A stretch of DNA of 64,000 nucleotides from Brevibacillus migulae. GTDB taxonomy: Bacteria > Bacillota > Bacilli > Brevibacillales > Brevibacillaceae. The notes beneath the pieces were generated by a model that saw nothing but the letters and a program-made list of their open reading frames with translations, searched no databases and was not told the DNA's origin. Position numbers and translations under genes: made by a program. Numbering within the stretch: the stretch's first letter is position 1; each line of letters starts with the position of its first letter. This document shows positions 52,180 to 61,885 of this stretch, piece after piece. The DNA lies in NCBI RefSeq assembly GCF_004521915.1, contig NZ_SDKD01000002.1, forward strand, positions 248,862 through 312,861, written 5' to 3'.

Positions 52180-53340
52180 TTGTTGAAGCGCAAACGATCC
52201 CATTCCGATCTGCTCGTGGGCAAGGCTGTCGCCGACTCGAAGACAAAGCGTCTCAGCAAACGGATTGGACCGCAGCAGATCGCTGTTTTACATCATGTGG
52301 ATGTCGATGAGGTGGCGGCAGAATCTTTGCTGGAAGCAAAAATAGGAGCCGTTATCAATACCGCTCCATTTTTGACAGGAGCCTACCCCGCGATGGGGGC
52401 GATGAAGCTATTCGCAGCAGGCATCCCCTTGTTCGAAGTCATCGGGGATGAGCCGGAAGCGATTTTACGCCGTGTGGACGGGGCCATGGTGACGATCTCG
52501 GATGAAAGACTTTATCTGCATGAAAATGACTGGGAATACGTAGCTCCTCTTCGGCGTATCAAACGGGAAGATTTGCATGAAAAATGGCAGGAAGCGCATC
52601 GTCAGCTTGATCGGACCCTCTCCGCTTTTATTGACAATACGCTGACGTTTGCCGGATGGGAAAAAGATTTATTTTTGAAGCCGTTACGAAAACTTCCGCT
52701 CAAAACCAACATGATGAACAAGCATGTGGTCGTCGTTGTCCGCGGAAAGCATTATAAAGAGGATTTGCGCATTCTTTCCTCCTACATTAAAGAATGCCGT
52801 CCGGTGCTCATTGCCGTTGATGGGGGAGCCGACGCGCTCTTGGAGAACGGTTACCGACCGGATTTGATCGTAGGGGATATGGATAGCATTTCAGACCGCG
52901 CGCTGTTATGCGGTGCAGAGATTGTCGTGCATGCTTTTCCGGATGGACGAGCACCCGGCCGTGCCCGAGTCGAACAGCTAAATGCCCCTTTCCATCTGCT
53001 TCCGGCTCCTGGTACGAGCGAAGACGTCGCGATGCTGATCGCTTTTGAGGAAGAGGCCGAGCTGATTGTGACAATCGGCACGCATACCAATATGATCGAC
53101 TTTCTGGAAAAAGGGAGGAAGGGCATGGCGAGCACCCTCCTTGTCCGGACCAAAATCGGGCCCAAGCTAATCGACGCCAAAGGAGTCAGTCAATTATATC
53201 AGCCGCGACTTTCCTGGAATGCGTGGGCATTATTTGTGGTCGCATCCCTTGTGCCGATCGGCGCCATCCTGGCCATCAATCCGGTTACCCGCCATGTCGC
53301 CCAAATGCTTTGGATGCAATGGCGCATGCTTTCTTTTTAG
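52180..53340 (+). CDS. steA: SteA-like cytokinetic ring protein with thiamine-pyrophosphokinase-like fold
   Basis: Protein of 386 residues resembling SteA of Corynebacterium, a cytokinetic-ring protein. An N-terminal part (IAVLHHVDVDEVAAESLLEA, INTAPFLTGAYPAMGA) precedes a TPK-like domain (VLIAVDGGADALLENGYRPD, LIVGDMDSISD) and a C-terminal helix (AWALFVVASLVPIGAILAIN). Thiamine pyrophosphokinase activity is unlikely. The TTG at 52180 is nine bases after GGAGG. First of four tightly packed genes with steB, GT2 and GT4. Confidence 0.85.
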   Translation: MLKRKRSHSDLLVGKAVADSKTKRLSKRIGPQQIAVLHHVDVDEVAAESLLEAKIGAVINTAPFLTGAYPAMGAMKLFAAGIPLFEVIGDEPEAILRRVDGAMVTISDERLYLHENDWEYVAPLRRIKREDLHEKWQEAHRQLDRTLSAFIDNTLTFAGWEKDLFLKPLRKLPLKTNMMNKHVVVVVRGKHYKEDLRILSSYIKECRPVLIAVDGGADALLENGYRPDLIVGDMDSISDRALLCGAEIVVHAFPDGRAPGRARVEQLNAPFHLLPAPGTSEDVAMLIAFEEEAELIVTIGTHTNMIDFLEKGRKGMASTLLVRTKIGPKLIDAKGVSQLYQPRLSWNAWALFVVASLVPIGAILAINPVTRHVAQMLWMQWRMLSF

Positions 53341-53349
53341 GGGTGAAAC

Positions 53350-53907
53350 ATGATTCATATCCGCTATCATCTCATGACAATCGCAGCCATTTTCTTTGCC
53401 TTGGGGGCTGGAATCATCCTTGGGGGCACAGCAGGACAGGCATGGTTTGCGGATACGGAAAAAGAATTCTTGAGCAGCATGGAGGCCAAGTACGACAAGG
53501 CGCTCAAGAGCAATAATGAGCTAAAGCAGCAGCTCAACCAGCTGATCGTACAGGTGGAACGCAGCAATGAGGAAGTCATCCATCTGATGGCTGTCCGATA
53601 CGCAGAAGATTTGCAAGGAGAAAAAGTGCTGGTCTGGCATACGCCGGAAACGCAGATCGACCTGGTCAAACGGATCCTGCAAACGGTAGGCGTAGAAATG
53701 ATTGCGTACAATCCGAATGCGGCGCTTCCAGATATACCGCTGCTCATCGTAGGCAGGGAATTGCCGGCATGGGCTCAGCGGATCCCGGTGGAGGCCGGTT
53801 ATATTCATGTGGATACACTGCCGGATTCACCGGCAAAGCAGTGGAAGCTTTTGGAACGAGTACAAATGCTGTTGAAAGAAAAGAGGATGAAGCTTGAGAA
53901 AAGTTAG
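53350..53907 (+). CDS. steB: SteB/MctB-type membrane protein ("copper transporter" family)
   Basis: Protein of 185 residues with an N-terminal helix (YHLMTIAAIFFALGAGIILG), a coiled coil (about 40-85) and a small C-terminal domain. The family is named for mycobacterial MctB, but its pairing with steA matches SteB of Corynebacterium, so a division role is more likely than copper transport. Nine bases after steA; overlaps the GT2 gene by 14 bases. Confidence 0.8.
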   Translation: MIHIRYHLMTIAAIFFALGAGIILGGTAGQAWFADTEKEFLSSMEAKYDKALKSNNELKQQLNQLIVQVERSNEEVIHLMAVRYAEDLQGEKVLVWHTPETQIDLVKRILQTVGVEMIAYNPNAALPDIPLLIVGRELPAWAQRIPVEAGYIHVDTLPDSPAKQWKLLERVQMLLKEKRMKLEKS

Positions 53908-54583
53908 TGTAGTCATTCCGGCCTATAACGAATCCGCGCATATCGCCACGACCCTGCGTGCAGTCAGGCGGCATGTGGAATGCGATGAGCTGATCGTTGT
54001 CGATGATGGCAGTACGGATGGAACGGCAGAGCTGGCTGCAGTCTGGGCTGACCGGCTGATACGGCTGGGGAGCAATCATGGAAAGGGCTTCGCATTGAAG
54101 ACCGGTTGGGAACAAGCGACTGGGGATATCCTGCTGTTTTTGGATGCTGATTTGCGGGAAAGTGCGGCTCATGCCGCCCATCTCCTCGTCCCGATCTTCG
54201 ACGACTCATGTGACATGACCATCGCCATTCTACCCGGTCCGGTTAGAAAAGCAGGCTTCGGGCTGGCAAAAGGCTTGGCACGCAGAGGGATTCAATGGAT
54301 GACCGGTTATATTCCCAATGCACCGCTTTCCGGACAACGGGCGATCAAGCGCGAAGTCTTGCAGGCTGTCGGGCATCTCGACCGTGGGTTCGGGATTGAG
54401 GTGGGACTGACCATCGATGCGCTGCGGGCAGGCTATCGAATCCAGGAGGTGCCTGTGGCGTTTACGCATCGGGAAACGGGGAATGACTGGCATGGCGTTG
54501 TCCATCGGGGAAGAGAGTTTTTTGCGATCGGCCGCACGCTTGGACAAAAATGGAAAGAGAGTGTGACCAATCGATGGGGGTAA
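53894..54583 (+). CDS. Family 2 glycosyltransferase
   Basis: GT-A glycosyltransferase of 229 residues: KVSVVIPAYNESAHIATTLR, the nucleotide-sugar segment ELIVVDDGSTDGTAELA and the metal-binding DADLRE, then RGFGIEVGLTIDALRAGY. No transmembrane helices are evident. Its TTG start lies within steB and its end overlaps the GT4 gene by ten bases. It probably transfers sugar to a lipid carrier or polymer made by the next gene. Confidence 0.85.
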   Translation: MRKVSVVIPAYNESAHIATTLRAVRRHVECDELIVVDDGSTDGTAELAAVWADRLIRLGSNHGKGFALKTGWEQATGDILLFLDADLRESAAHAAHLLVPIFDDSCDMTIAILPGPVRKAGFGLAKGLARRGIQWMTGYIPNAPLSGQRAIKREVLQAVGHLDRGFGIEVGLTIDALRAGYRIQEVPVAFTHRETGNDWHGVVHRGREFFAIGRTLGQKWKESVTNRWG

Positions 54584-55437
54584 TCCTGTTTGCAGCGGCA
54601 ATCACCCCGATTTTGCTGCATGCTCTCGTGTTTCGCCGCGGGCGCGAGCTGCTCATTCGCAAAGGAGTCGTGAGAAGCAATTACGCGGGCCGAGTGATTC
54701 CTACAGCAGGCGGTGTATTTTTTTCCCTGTATTACATCACGGCGGTAGGGGTGGCAGCCAGCGTTGCCTATCAGGGGCATTTTGCTGAGCTGCCGCTGAT
54801 GCAGGCAACCCTCTTGTTCAGCGGCATGCTGACAGCGTCGCTGCTTGGCTGGCTGGACGATCGTTCTGCGGACAAGGAAGCAAAAGGCTTCCGTGGCCAT
54901 CTGGCCGTCTTGTGGCAGGAGGGGAGGATGACCAGCGGGTTGTGGAAAGCGTGGGGCGGAGGAGCCGTGTCGATGCTGGTGGCTCTTCCGTTATCGGGGA
55001 ATCTGAGCGAATGGTTGATCCATACAGGCATTCTGTCCCTTTCCATGAATTTGCTCAATCTGTTTGATCTACGTCCCGGCCGTGCCATGAAGGTGTTTTG
55101 GATCTTTCTGATTCTGTCTGCAACATCTGCTTGGCATGTGGCGACCGTCTATCTCTGGATGGTGCCGGGACTAATGGCGACCTTGCTGCTGTTTCGGCCG
55201 GAGGGGCGCCAGCAGATCATGCTGGGAGACACGGGGGCGAACAGCCTGGGGTTTCTCACCGGCTTTCTTCTCGTTCTGACACAATCCTTGACTGCCAAAA
55301 TTTGCTTGCTGATCCTGCTGGTCATTCTTCATGGATTGGCCGAGTTTATCTCCTTTTCACGTGTCATCCAATCAGTGGGCTGGCTGCGGCGGATTGATCA
55401 ATGGGGCCGGCAAAGCTTCCCGCAAAATGACGGTTGA
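54574..55437 (+). CDS. MraY/WecA-like (GT4) membrane glycosyltransferase, divergent
   Basis: Polytopic protein of 287 residues with eight or nine helices, related to polyprenyl-phosphate sugar-1-phosphate transferases. Motifs: RVIPTAGGVFFSLYY, GWLDDRSADKEAKGFRGHL (the DD motif) and MLGDTGANSLGF. The NxxNxxDG motif reads NLLNLFDLRPG, and the His-rich loop of MraY is absent, so substrate and activity are uncertain. The ATG at 54574 overlaps GT2. Last of the steA cluster. Confidence 0.78.
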   Translation: MGVILFAAAITPILLHALVFRRGRELLIRKGVVRSNYAGRVIPTAGGVFFSLYYITAVGVAASVAYQGHFAELPLMQATLLFSGMLTASLLGWLDDRSADKEAKGFRGHLAVLWQEGRMTSGLWKAWGGGAVSMLVALPLSGNLSEWLIHTGILSLSMNLLNLFDLRPGRAMKVFWIFLILSATSAWHVATVYLWMVPGLMATLLLFRPEGRQQIMLGDTGANSLGFLTGFLLVLTQSLTAKICLLILLVILHGLAEFISFSRVIQSVGWLRRIDQWGRQSFPQNDG

Positions 55438-55440
55438 ACG

Positions 55441-55479
55441 AAAAAACGGCGTGCTGCCTGTTTCGGCCACGCCGTTTTT
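55441..55479. terminator. Bidirectional terminator between the GT4 gene and yqzF
   Basis: AAAAACGGCGTG pairs perfectly with CACGCCGTTTTT; T runs follow on both strands. Confidence 0.92.
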
Positions 55480-55485
55480 GATTAT

Positions 55486-55764
55486 TTATTTGTTTTCAGC
55501 TTCGTCATCCTCATCATCTTCCTCAGGCACCATAAACCGCGGCTGTACGCGATTGCGCTTGCGTTCATGGTGCAAAATAAAGCCGCCGATGAAGAGCAAA
55601 GGAATCAGAAAAAGGGCTGCGCCAAGCAGAAAGGTGCCCCAGCGAAAACCGATTTCCGGATTAAAGCTCAAATAAATGACGTCACGCATTACCTTTATCC
55701 CATAAACCGCGATGATCGCGGGAACAGCCATGATAAGAAGAGCGACCAGTTTTTGTCCAAGCAT
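55486..55764 (-). CDS. yqzF: YqzF (DUF2627) membrane protein
   Basis: Protein of 92 residues with two helices (KLVALLIMAVPAIIAVYGIK and FLLGAALFLIPLLFIGGFIL) and a charged, acidic tail. The start MLGQKLVALLIM and length fit DUF2627. The ATG at 55764 follows AAAAGGATG; a reading from 55896 is rejected. Divergent from bkdR, as in B. subtilis. Function unknown. Confidence 0.85.
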   Translation of the reverse strand: MLGQKLVALLIMAVPAIIAVYGIKVMRDVIYLSFNPEIGFRWGTFLLGAALFLIPLLFIGGFILHHERKRNRVQPRFMVPEEDDEDDEAENK

Positions 55765-55890
55765 GGCGGGCACATCCTTTTCGTATGAATTCAACATCAA
55801 CATATTAAAGGAACTGTTCGCACTTGTCCAACGAAGAAATTGAGATAAAATAAGAAGGTCGAAGTGAGCTTTGCGAAAAGAGGGATGCCG

Positions 55891-57945
55891 GTGCACAAAC
55901 TGTTGATCATCGGAGCGGGGAATGTAGGGACAGCGCTATTGCAGAAAATCAACCAGATGGACCAGATTCAGATCGTGGCGGTCGTCGATGAGAGATTGGA
56001 TGCGCCAGGCATCAAGGTGGCCAAATCGCTTGGGATCGAAGTCGCCCGTACATATCAGCCTTATCTCGATGTAGATATCGATATCGTATTGGAAATGACC
56101 GGGAACGAAGAGGTGTATGAAGAAGTCCTTCGCCTGAAACAGGCCAAAACCGTGCTGATCCCGGCATCGTTTACCGGGATGATCATACGTCTGCTGCAAG
56201 AACGAGAGCAGCTCATCTCGATTCTTTCCCAGCATAAACGAGAATTTGAGACGATGCTCAATTCCACGCATGATGCCATCATCGCTGTCAACCAGACAGG
56301 GGTGATCACCCTGTTCAATAAAGCGGCAGAACGGCTCATGGGCATCGATGCAAGAGACGTGATGGGGACGCCTGCGGACGCCTGTATTCCCAATACGCGT
56401 TTACATATCGTGCTGCAAACGGGGCAACCCGAGCTGAATCAGGAGCAAGTGCTGCCGAACCGGACGCGGATTATCACCAATCGTGTTCCGGTGCGAAATG
56501 AGCGGGGCGAAGTAGTGGGAGCCGTCGCAACCTTCCGCGACATCACCGAGATCATGGCTCTTGCTTCCGAGGTAACCGATTTGAAAGAACTGAAAAGCAT
56601 GCTGCAGGCGATCATTCACTCTTCGGATGAAGCGATCTCCGTCGTCGATGCGGATGGGATCGGACTGCTCATCAATCCTGCCTACACCCGGCTGACAGGA
56701 CTCGCCGAGGAGGACGTAATAGGGAAGCCAGCCACGGTGGACATTTCGGAAGGGGAAAGCATGCATATGCAGGTGCTGAAAACCAAAAAGCCGGTTCGCG
56801 GTGTCCACATGAAGCTGGGTCCGAAACGGAAGGATGTCATTGTCAATGTGGCCCCGGTGATGGTAGACGGGGTGCTGAAGGGGAGTGTCGGGGTCGTCCA
56901 CGATATTTCCGAGTTCAAAATGCTCAACGAAGAGCTGGAAAACGCAAGACGCATCATCCGGACGCTGGAAGCGAAATACTCCTTTGATCACATTATCGGC
57001 AACAGCGAGCATATGAAGTCGGCGATCGAGCAGGCGCAAAAAGCCGCCCTTACTCCGGCGACCGTGCTGCTGCGCGGGGAATCGGGTACGGGGAAGGAGC
57101 TGTTCGCTCATGCGATCCATAATGCGAGCGAACGCAAATACAATCAATTCATTCGGGTGAATTGCGCGGCCATCTCCGAAACGCTGCTGGAAAGCGAACT
57201 GTTCGGCTATGAGGAAGGGGCCTTCACGGGTGCCCGGCGCGGCGGAAAGCGTGGTCTTTTTGAAGAAGCGAGCGGCGGTACCATTTTTCTGGATGAAATC
57301 GGCGAATTGTCGATGAGCATGCAGGCCAAGCTGCTGCGTGTGCTGCAAGAACGCGAAATCGTCCGAGTCGGGGCAACAAAAGCCATTCCGGTCAATGTCC
57401 GCGTCATTGCAGCCACTCATGTCAATCTGGAATCTGCCATCCAGACAGGCAGCTTCCGCGAGGATCTGTACTACCGGCTCCATGTCTTTCCGATCCATAT
57501 TCCGCCCCTGCGCCAGCGCGTCGAGGATATTGAACCCCTCTCAGAGCACCTGCTGAGAAAATACAATCTGGAATATGGACGGAATGTAGAGGAGATCGCT
57601 GCGGGCACCTTGGAAAAATTGCGGGCTTACCATTGGCCGGGCAATGTCCGGGAGCTGGAAAACGTACTCGGACGGGCGATTATCCATATGAAATTTAGCG
57701 AGACGGTGATCATGCCGGAACACCTCCCGCCGCTAGACATAAAGTCAGGAAAAAGCGATGGGCGCCAAACGGTGTCAATCGCTGTGGGAAAAACGCTAAA
57801 AGAAGCATTGGAAGATACAGAACGCAGCTATATTCAGCAGGTAATGCGGGAAACACAAGGGAATCGAACGCAGGCGGCAAAGCAATTGGGCATTTCGATT
57901 CGCAATTTATACTACAAGCTCGAAAAATTGGGCATAGATGAATAA
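55891..57945 (+). CDS. bkdR: BkdR-type sigma-54 enhancer-binding activator
   Basis: Activator of the branched-chain degradation operon, 684 residues. A Rossmann-like sensor domain ([18 protein letters not shown], about 1-110) is followed by two PAS domains (about 125-240 and 250-365), the sigma-54 AAA+ domain with [11 protein letters not shown], the sigma-contact loop [14 protein letters not shown] and [11 protein letters not shown], and a Fis-type HTH ([20 protein letters not shown]). The GTG at 55891 (or ATG at 55885) follows GAGGG. The genes downstream have a sigma-L promoter. Confidence 0.95.
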   Translation: MHKLLIIGAGNVGTALLQKINQMDQIQIVAVVDERLDAPGIKVAKSLGIEVARTYQPYLDVDIDIVLEMTGNEEVYEEVLRLKQAKTVLIPASFTGMIIRLLQEREQLISILSQHKREFETMLNSTHDAIIAVNQTGVITLFNKAAERLMGIDARDVMGTPADACIPNTRLHIVLQTGQPELNQEQVLPNRTRIITNRVPVRNERGEVVGAVATFRDITEIMALASEVTDLKELKSMLQAIIHSSDEAISVVDADGIGLLINPAYTRLTGLAEEDVIGKPATVDISEGESMHMQVLKTKKPVRGVHMKLGPKRKDVIVNVAPVMVDGVLKGSVGVVHDISEFKMLNEELENARRIIRTLEAKYSFDHIIGNSEHMKSAIEQAQKAALTPATVLLRGESGTGKELFAHAIHNASERKYNQFIRVNCAAISETLLESELFGYEEGAFTGARRGGKRGLFEEASGGTIFLDEIGELSMSMQAKLLRVLQEREIVRVGATKAIPVNVRVIAATHVNLESAIQTGSFREDLYYRLHVFPIHIPPLRQRVEDIEPLSEHLLRKYNLEYGRNVEEIAAGTLEKLRAYHWPGNVRELENVLGRAIIHMKFSETVIMPEHLPPLDIKSGKSDGRQTVSIAVGKTLKEALEDTERSYIQQVMRETQGNRTQAAKQLGISIRNLYYKLEKLGIDE

Positions 57946-57960
57946 CAGTGATAAAAATCA

Positions 57961-58011
57961 TTGCGCAAAATATTGCATGCAACAAATGTCACGAAACTGC
58001 AAAAACTTGCA
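57961..58011 (+). promoter_or_regulatory. Probable BkdR upstream activating sequence
   Basis: Three TTGC/GCAA inverted repeats lie 70-120 bases upstream of the sigma-L promoter: TTGCGCAA (57961-57968), TTGCATGCAA (57973-57982) and TGCAAAAACTTGCA (57998-58011). Position is right for enhancer sites. Confidence 0.55.
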
Positions 58012-58034
58012 CACTCATCATTTTGCATAGCCGG

Positions 58035-58071
58035 CTTTTTTGTGATCGATAAAGCATTTTTCACAAAAAAG
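58035..58071. repeat. Perfect 11-base inverted repeat before the sigma-L promoter
   Basis: CTTTTTTGTGA at 58035-58045 and TCACAAAAAAG at 58061-58071, separated by 15 bases, end seven bases before the -24 element. AT-rich; could be a regulator site, a DNA-bend element or a weak terminator of bkdR. Confidence 0.6.
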
Positions 58072-58077
58072 ACACAT

Positions 58078-58093
58078 TGGCACATCTTTTGCA
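58078..58093 (+). promoter_or_regulatory. Sigma-L (sigma-54) promoter of the bkd operon
   Basis: TGGCAC-ATCTT-TTGCA, a complete match to the -24/-12 consensus with GG and GC ten bases apart, 88 bases before the bcd start. Confidence 0.93.
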
Positions 58094-58181
58094 AGGTTAC
58101 ATAGTGAATCATTTTCCAGTACACCCTAACTAGACGTGTATGAGACAGGAAAGCAGATTATTTCGGGAGGGTCCATTCTAC

Positions 58182-59273
58182 ATGAAGATTTTTGACTACT
58201 TACAACGATACGATTATGAGCAATTGGTTTTTTGCCAGGATGAAGCATCAGGATTGAAAGCAATTATTGCGATACATGATACGACCTTGGGCCCGGCTTT
58301 GGGCGGAACCCGGATGTGGACCTACAATTCCGAAGAAGATGCCATTGTGGACGCGCTTCGTCTGGCTCGCGGCATGACTTACAAAAATGCGGCAGCTGGC
58401 TTGAACATTGGCGGCGGAAAAGCCGTTATCATCGGAGATCCGAGAAAAGACAAGAGCGAAGCATTGTTCCGCGCGTTTGGCCGTTACATTCAAGGCTTGA
58501 ATGGCCGCTACATCACGGCTGAAGACGTAGGGACAACCGTAGCGGATATGGATACGATTCACTTGGAGACCAATTATGTGACAGGTGTTTCCCCTGCCTT
58601 TGGTTCAAGCGGAAATCCTTCTCCTGTAACCGCTTATGGTGTCTATCGGGGGATGAAAGCTGCAGCCAAGCGTGCGTTTGGCAGCGATAATTTGTCTGGC
58701 AAAGTGGTTGCCGTGCAAGGTGTGGGCAACGTGGCTTACAATCTGTGCAAGCATCTGCATGAAGAGGGCGCGCACCTGATCGTGACGGATATCAACGAAG
58801 AAAACATGAATCGCGCGGTTCAGGATTTTGGTGCCAAGGCTGTCGGCGTGAATGAAATTTTCAATGTTGAATGCGATATTTTTGCTCCATGTGCCTTGGG
58901 TGCGGTGATCAATGACGACACTATTCCGCTGTTGAAAGCAAAAGTCATCGCAGGAGCTGCCAATAACCAGCTGAAAGAAGATCGTCATGGCGATATCATC
59001 CATGAAAAAGGCCTCATCTATGCGCCTGACTATGTGATCAATGCGGGTGGTGTCATCAACGTAGCGGATGAGCTGCAAGGCTATAACCGTGAGCGTGCGC
59101 TGAAAAAGGTAGAGACCATCTATGACAATATCATGCGTGTCTTCGAAATTTCTGAGCGTGACGGAATCCCATCCTACAAAGCAGCCGATCGGATGGCGGA
59201 GGAACGCATTGCGCAAATGGCAAGATCACGCAGCATGTTTTTAAAGGACGGAAAATCCGTTTTAAGCAAGTAA
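58182..59273 (+). CDS. bcd: Leucine dehydrogenase
   Basis: NAD-dependent oxidative deamination of leucine, valine and isoleucine to keto acids; 363 residues. The catalytic lysine is in [17 protein letters not shown] (first K), ALGGTRMW lies just before, and the NAD site is [17 protein letters not shown]. The ATG at 58182 follows GGGAGGG. First gene after the sigma-L promoter. ptb, which precedes bcd in B. subtilis, is missing, as is buk. Confidence 0.95.
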   Translation: MKIFDYLQRYDYEQLVFCQDEASGLKAIIAIHDTTLGPALGGTRMWTYNSEEDAIVDALRLARGMTYKNAAAGLNIGGGKAVIIGDPRKDKSEALFRAFGRYIQGLNGRYITAEDVGTTVADMDTIHLETNYVTGVSPAFGSSGNPSPVTAYGVYRGMKAAAKRAFGSDNLSGKVVAVQGVGNVAYNLCKHLHEEGAHLIVTDINEENMNRAVQDFGAKAVGVNEIFNVECDIFAPCALGAVINDDTIPLLKAKVIAGAANNQLKEDRHGDIIHEKGLIYAPDYVINAGGVINVADELQGYNRERALKKVETIYDNIMRVFEISERDGIPSYKAADRMAEERIAQMARSRSMFLKDGKSVLSK

Positions 59274-59310
59274 AAAATGGTATGATAGTATCAGGTTTGG
59301 ACATGCGAGC

Positions 59311-59333
59311 GCCTGGGTATGAACTGCCCAGGC
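59311..59333 (+). repeat. Hairpin between bcd and lpdV
   Basis: GCCTGGG pairs with CCCAGGC around nine bases; no T run follows. Possibly an mRNA-stabilising or processing structure in the position where buk would be. Confidence 0.5.
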
Positions 59334-59433
59334 ATCGTGGTGTGTGAACAGAATTTTTGGTCAAAGGCTCAGCCGGTGCTAGACAGGCAAGCCAGCAGTT
59401 TTTACGTAGATTTCACCAAAGGAGAATGAACCG

Positions 59434-60855
59434 ATGTCCCAAGAATTCGATCTGGTCGTCCTTGGCGGGGGAACGGGAGGCTATGTCGCCGCGATCCGTG
59501 CGGCACAGCTTGGCATGACCGTGGCTGTCGTAGAAAAGGAGAAGCTCGGCGGCACTTGTCTGCACCGTGGCTGTATCCCTTCCAAAGCGCTTTTGCGCAG
59601 TGCGGAAGTCTTTGCTACCCTCAAGGAAGGCGAAAAATACGGCGTGCTGGCTGAGAATATCGGTTATGATTTTGCCAAAGTCCAAGCGCGTAAGCAGTCC
59701 ATTGTCGATCAGCTCCACAAAGGTGTGGAGTATTTGATGAACAAAGGGAAAATCAAGGTGTATCAAGGGTTCGGCCGAGTCATGGGGCCTTCCATTTTTT
59801 CACCGCAGGCAGGTGCTGTACGGATTGAGTCTGCCAACGGTGATCAGGAAATCATCGTTCCCCGTTTCCTGTTGGTTGCGACAGGATCACGACCGCGTAC
59901 GCTTCCGGGTCTCGAGATTGACGGAGAATACGTGTTGACCAGCGATGAAGCTCTGCAGCTGGAATCTCTGCCGGAATCCATCGTGATCGTCGGCGGAGGC
60001 GTGATCGGGATCGAATGGGCATCGATGCTGAATGATTTCGGTGTGAAGGTGACCGTAGTCGAATATGCGGACCGCATCCTGCCATTTGAGGATGCCGAGG
60101 TCAGCAGGGAGCTGACGCGTTTGCTGAAAAAACGAAACATCACCATCGTGACGGGGGCGAAAGTCTTGCCTGACACTGTCACGAAGGCTGACGGAAAAGT
60201 GACGGTATCGGCGGAAGTGTCCGGAGCTCAACAAAGCTTTACCGCTGACAAATTGCTTGTATCTGTTGGACGAATGGCCAATGTGGAAAACCTTGGCCTG
60301 GAGGCGACCGAGATCAAAGTGGAGCGAGGAGTCATTGCAGTCAACGAGCATTTCCAAACAGCAGAATCCCACATCTATGCGATTGGGGATGTGATCGGCG
60401 GTATGCAGCTGGCTCATGTGGCTTCCCATGAAGGTATTTTGGCGGTCGAACATATGGCGGGTCTGAATCCGCATGCGATGGATTATACAAAGGTGCCGAA
60501 GTGTACGTACAGCCGTCCGGAGGTAGCCAGCGTGGGTCTTACGGAGGCGGAAGCCAAGGAGCAAGGCTTCGAGGTGAAAACCGGCAAATTCAGCTTTAAG
60601 CCACTGGGCAAGGCGCTGGTTCACGGAGAAAACGATGGCTTTGTGAAGCTGGTCGTAGACGCGAAAACAAACGATCTATTAGGTGTACATATGATCGGAC
60701 CACATGTGACGGATATGATTTCCGAAGCGGGTCTCGCCCGCGTGCTGGATGCGACTCCGTGGGAAATCGGCCATACGATTCATCCGCATCCGACTTTGTC
60801 TGAGGCGATTGCGGAAGCGGCGCTAGCAGTAGATGGCTTGGCAATCCATTCGTAA
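59434..60855 (+). CDS. lpdV: Dihydrolipoyl dehydrogenase (E3) of the branched-chain complex
   Basis: FAD protein (473 residues) that reoxidises the lipoyl groups of BkdB with NAD. FAD motif VVLGGGTGGYVAAIRAAQLG, the redox disulfide in GGTCLHRGCIPSKALL, NAD motif IVIVGGGVIGIEWASML and the C-terminal catalytic HPHPTLSEAI are present. AAAGGAG precedes the ATG. Confidence 0.96.
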   Translation: MSQEFDLVVLGGGTGGYVAAIRAAQLGMTVAVVEKEKLGGTCLHRGCIPSKALLRSAEVFATLKEGEKYGVLAENIGYDFAKVQARKQSIVDQLHKGVEYLMNKGKIKVYQGFGRVMGPSIFSPQAGAVRIESANGDQEIIVPRFLLVATGSRPRTLPGLEIDGEYVLTSDEALQLESLPESIVIVGGGVIGIEWASMLNDFGVKVTVVEYADRILPFEDAEVSRELTRLLKKRNITIVTGAKVLPDTVTKADGKVTVSAEVSGAQQSFTADKLLVSVGRMANVENLGLEATEIKVERGVIAVNEHFQTAESHIYAIGDVIGGMQLAHVASHEGILAVEHMAGLNPHAMDYTKVPKCTYSRPEVASVGLTEAEAKEQGFEVKTGKFSFKPLGKALVHGENDGFVKLVVDAKTNDLLGVHMIGPHVTDMISEAGLARVLDATPWEIGHTIHPHPTLSEAIAEAALAVDGLAIHS

Positions 60856-60878
60856 GGAATGTGCAGGGAGGGTTGACG

Positions 60879-61871
60879 ATGAGTAAAATGCGTCATGAGG
60901 AAGCAGGGCTGACGGATCAGCAGGTACTGGATATGTACTATTACATGCTGCTCGCACGGAAGATTGACGAGCGGCAGTGGTTGTTAAATCGAGCAGGGAA
61001 GGTGCCGTTTGTCATTTCCTGCCAAGGGCAAGAAGCGGCACAAATCGGAGCAGCGTTTGCCATGCAAAAGGATACCGATTATCTTTGCCCGTACTACCGG
61101 GATCTGGGCGTAGTGCTCGTCTTTGGTCAAACGGCAAAAGATGCGATGCTGTCTGCATTTGCGAAAAAAGACGACCCGAACAGCGGCGGCAGACAAATGC
61201 CCGGTCACTTCGGCGGAAAAAAATGGAACATCCTGACTGGCTCCAGCCCAGTAACGACACAAGTGCCGCATGCGGTCGGGATCGCATTGGCGGCGAAAAT
61301 GCAGAAAAAAGAACTGGCTGTCTACACTTCGTTTGGCGAAGGCTCCAGCAACCAGGGCGACTTCCACGAGGGAGCCAACTTTGCAGGCGTGCATAAGCTG
61401 CCAGTCATCTTCTTCTGCGAAAACAACAAATATGCGATCTCCGTTCCTTTGAAAAAGCAATTGGCCTGCGAAAGCGTGGCTGACCGTGCGATTGGCTACG
61501 GCTTTAAAGGAGTCAGCATTGACGGAAATGATCCGATCGAGACCTATCTCGCAGTGAAGGAAGCGCGTGAACGCGGACTGCGCGGGGAAGGCCCGACGCT
61601 GATCGAAGCGGTGATGTACCGTCTCGTGCCGCATTCCAGCGACGACGACGACCGCGTGTATCGTTCCCGCGAAGAAGTGGAAGAAGCGAAGAAAAAAGAT
61701 CCGATTCTCACGTTTGCTGCCTACTTGAAAGAGGCAGGCGTGATGGATGAAGCAACAGAAAAAGAGATTTCAGACCGTGTCAGCAAAGAAGTGGACGAAG
61801 CGACGGAATATGCAGAAAATGCTCCATATCCAGATGCTGAATCCTACAAGCTGCATGTATACGGCGAATAA
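60879..61871 (+). CDS. bkdAA: Branched-chain 2-oxo acid dehydrogenase E1 alpha
   Basis: TPP-binding half of E1 (330 residues). The TPP motif begins FGEGSSNQGDFHEGANFAGV with a downstream ENNKYAIS, and QMPGHFGGKKWNILTGSSPV precedes it. YRLVPHSSDDDDRVYRSREE is the phosphorylation-loop region of mammalian counterparts. The ATG at 60879 follows GGGAGGG by six bases. Confidence 0.95.
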   Translation: MSKMRHEEAGLTDQQVLDMYYYMLLARKIDERQWLLNRAGKVPFVISCQGQEAAQIGAAFAMQKDTDYLCPYYRDLGVVLVFGQTAKDAMLSAFAKKDDPNSGGRQMPGHFGGKKWNILTGSSPVTTQVPHAVGIALAAKMQKKELAVYTSFGEGSSNQGDFHEGANFAGVHKLPVIFFCENNKYAISVPLKKQLACESVADRAIGYGFKGVSIDGNDPIETYLAVKEARERGLRGEGPTLIEAVMYRLVPHSSDDDDRVYRSREEVEEAKKKDPILTFAAYLKEAGVMDEATEKEISDRVSKEVDEATEYAENAPYPDAESYKLHVYGE

Positions 61872-61885
61872 GGGGGAACACGAGC

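Noticed and set aside
56401..57498. Minus-strand open frame of 365 codons
   Set aside because: Antisense of bkdR with no recognisable domain or ribosome binding site.
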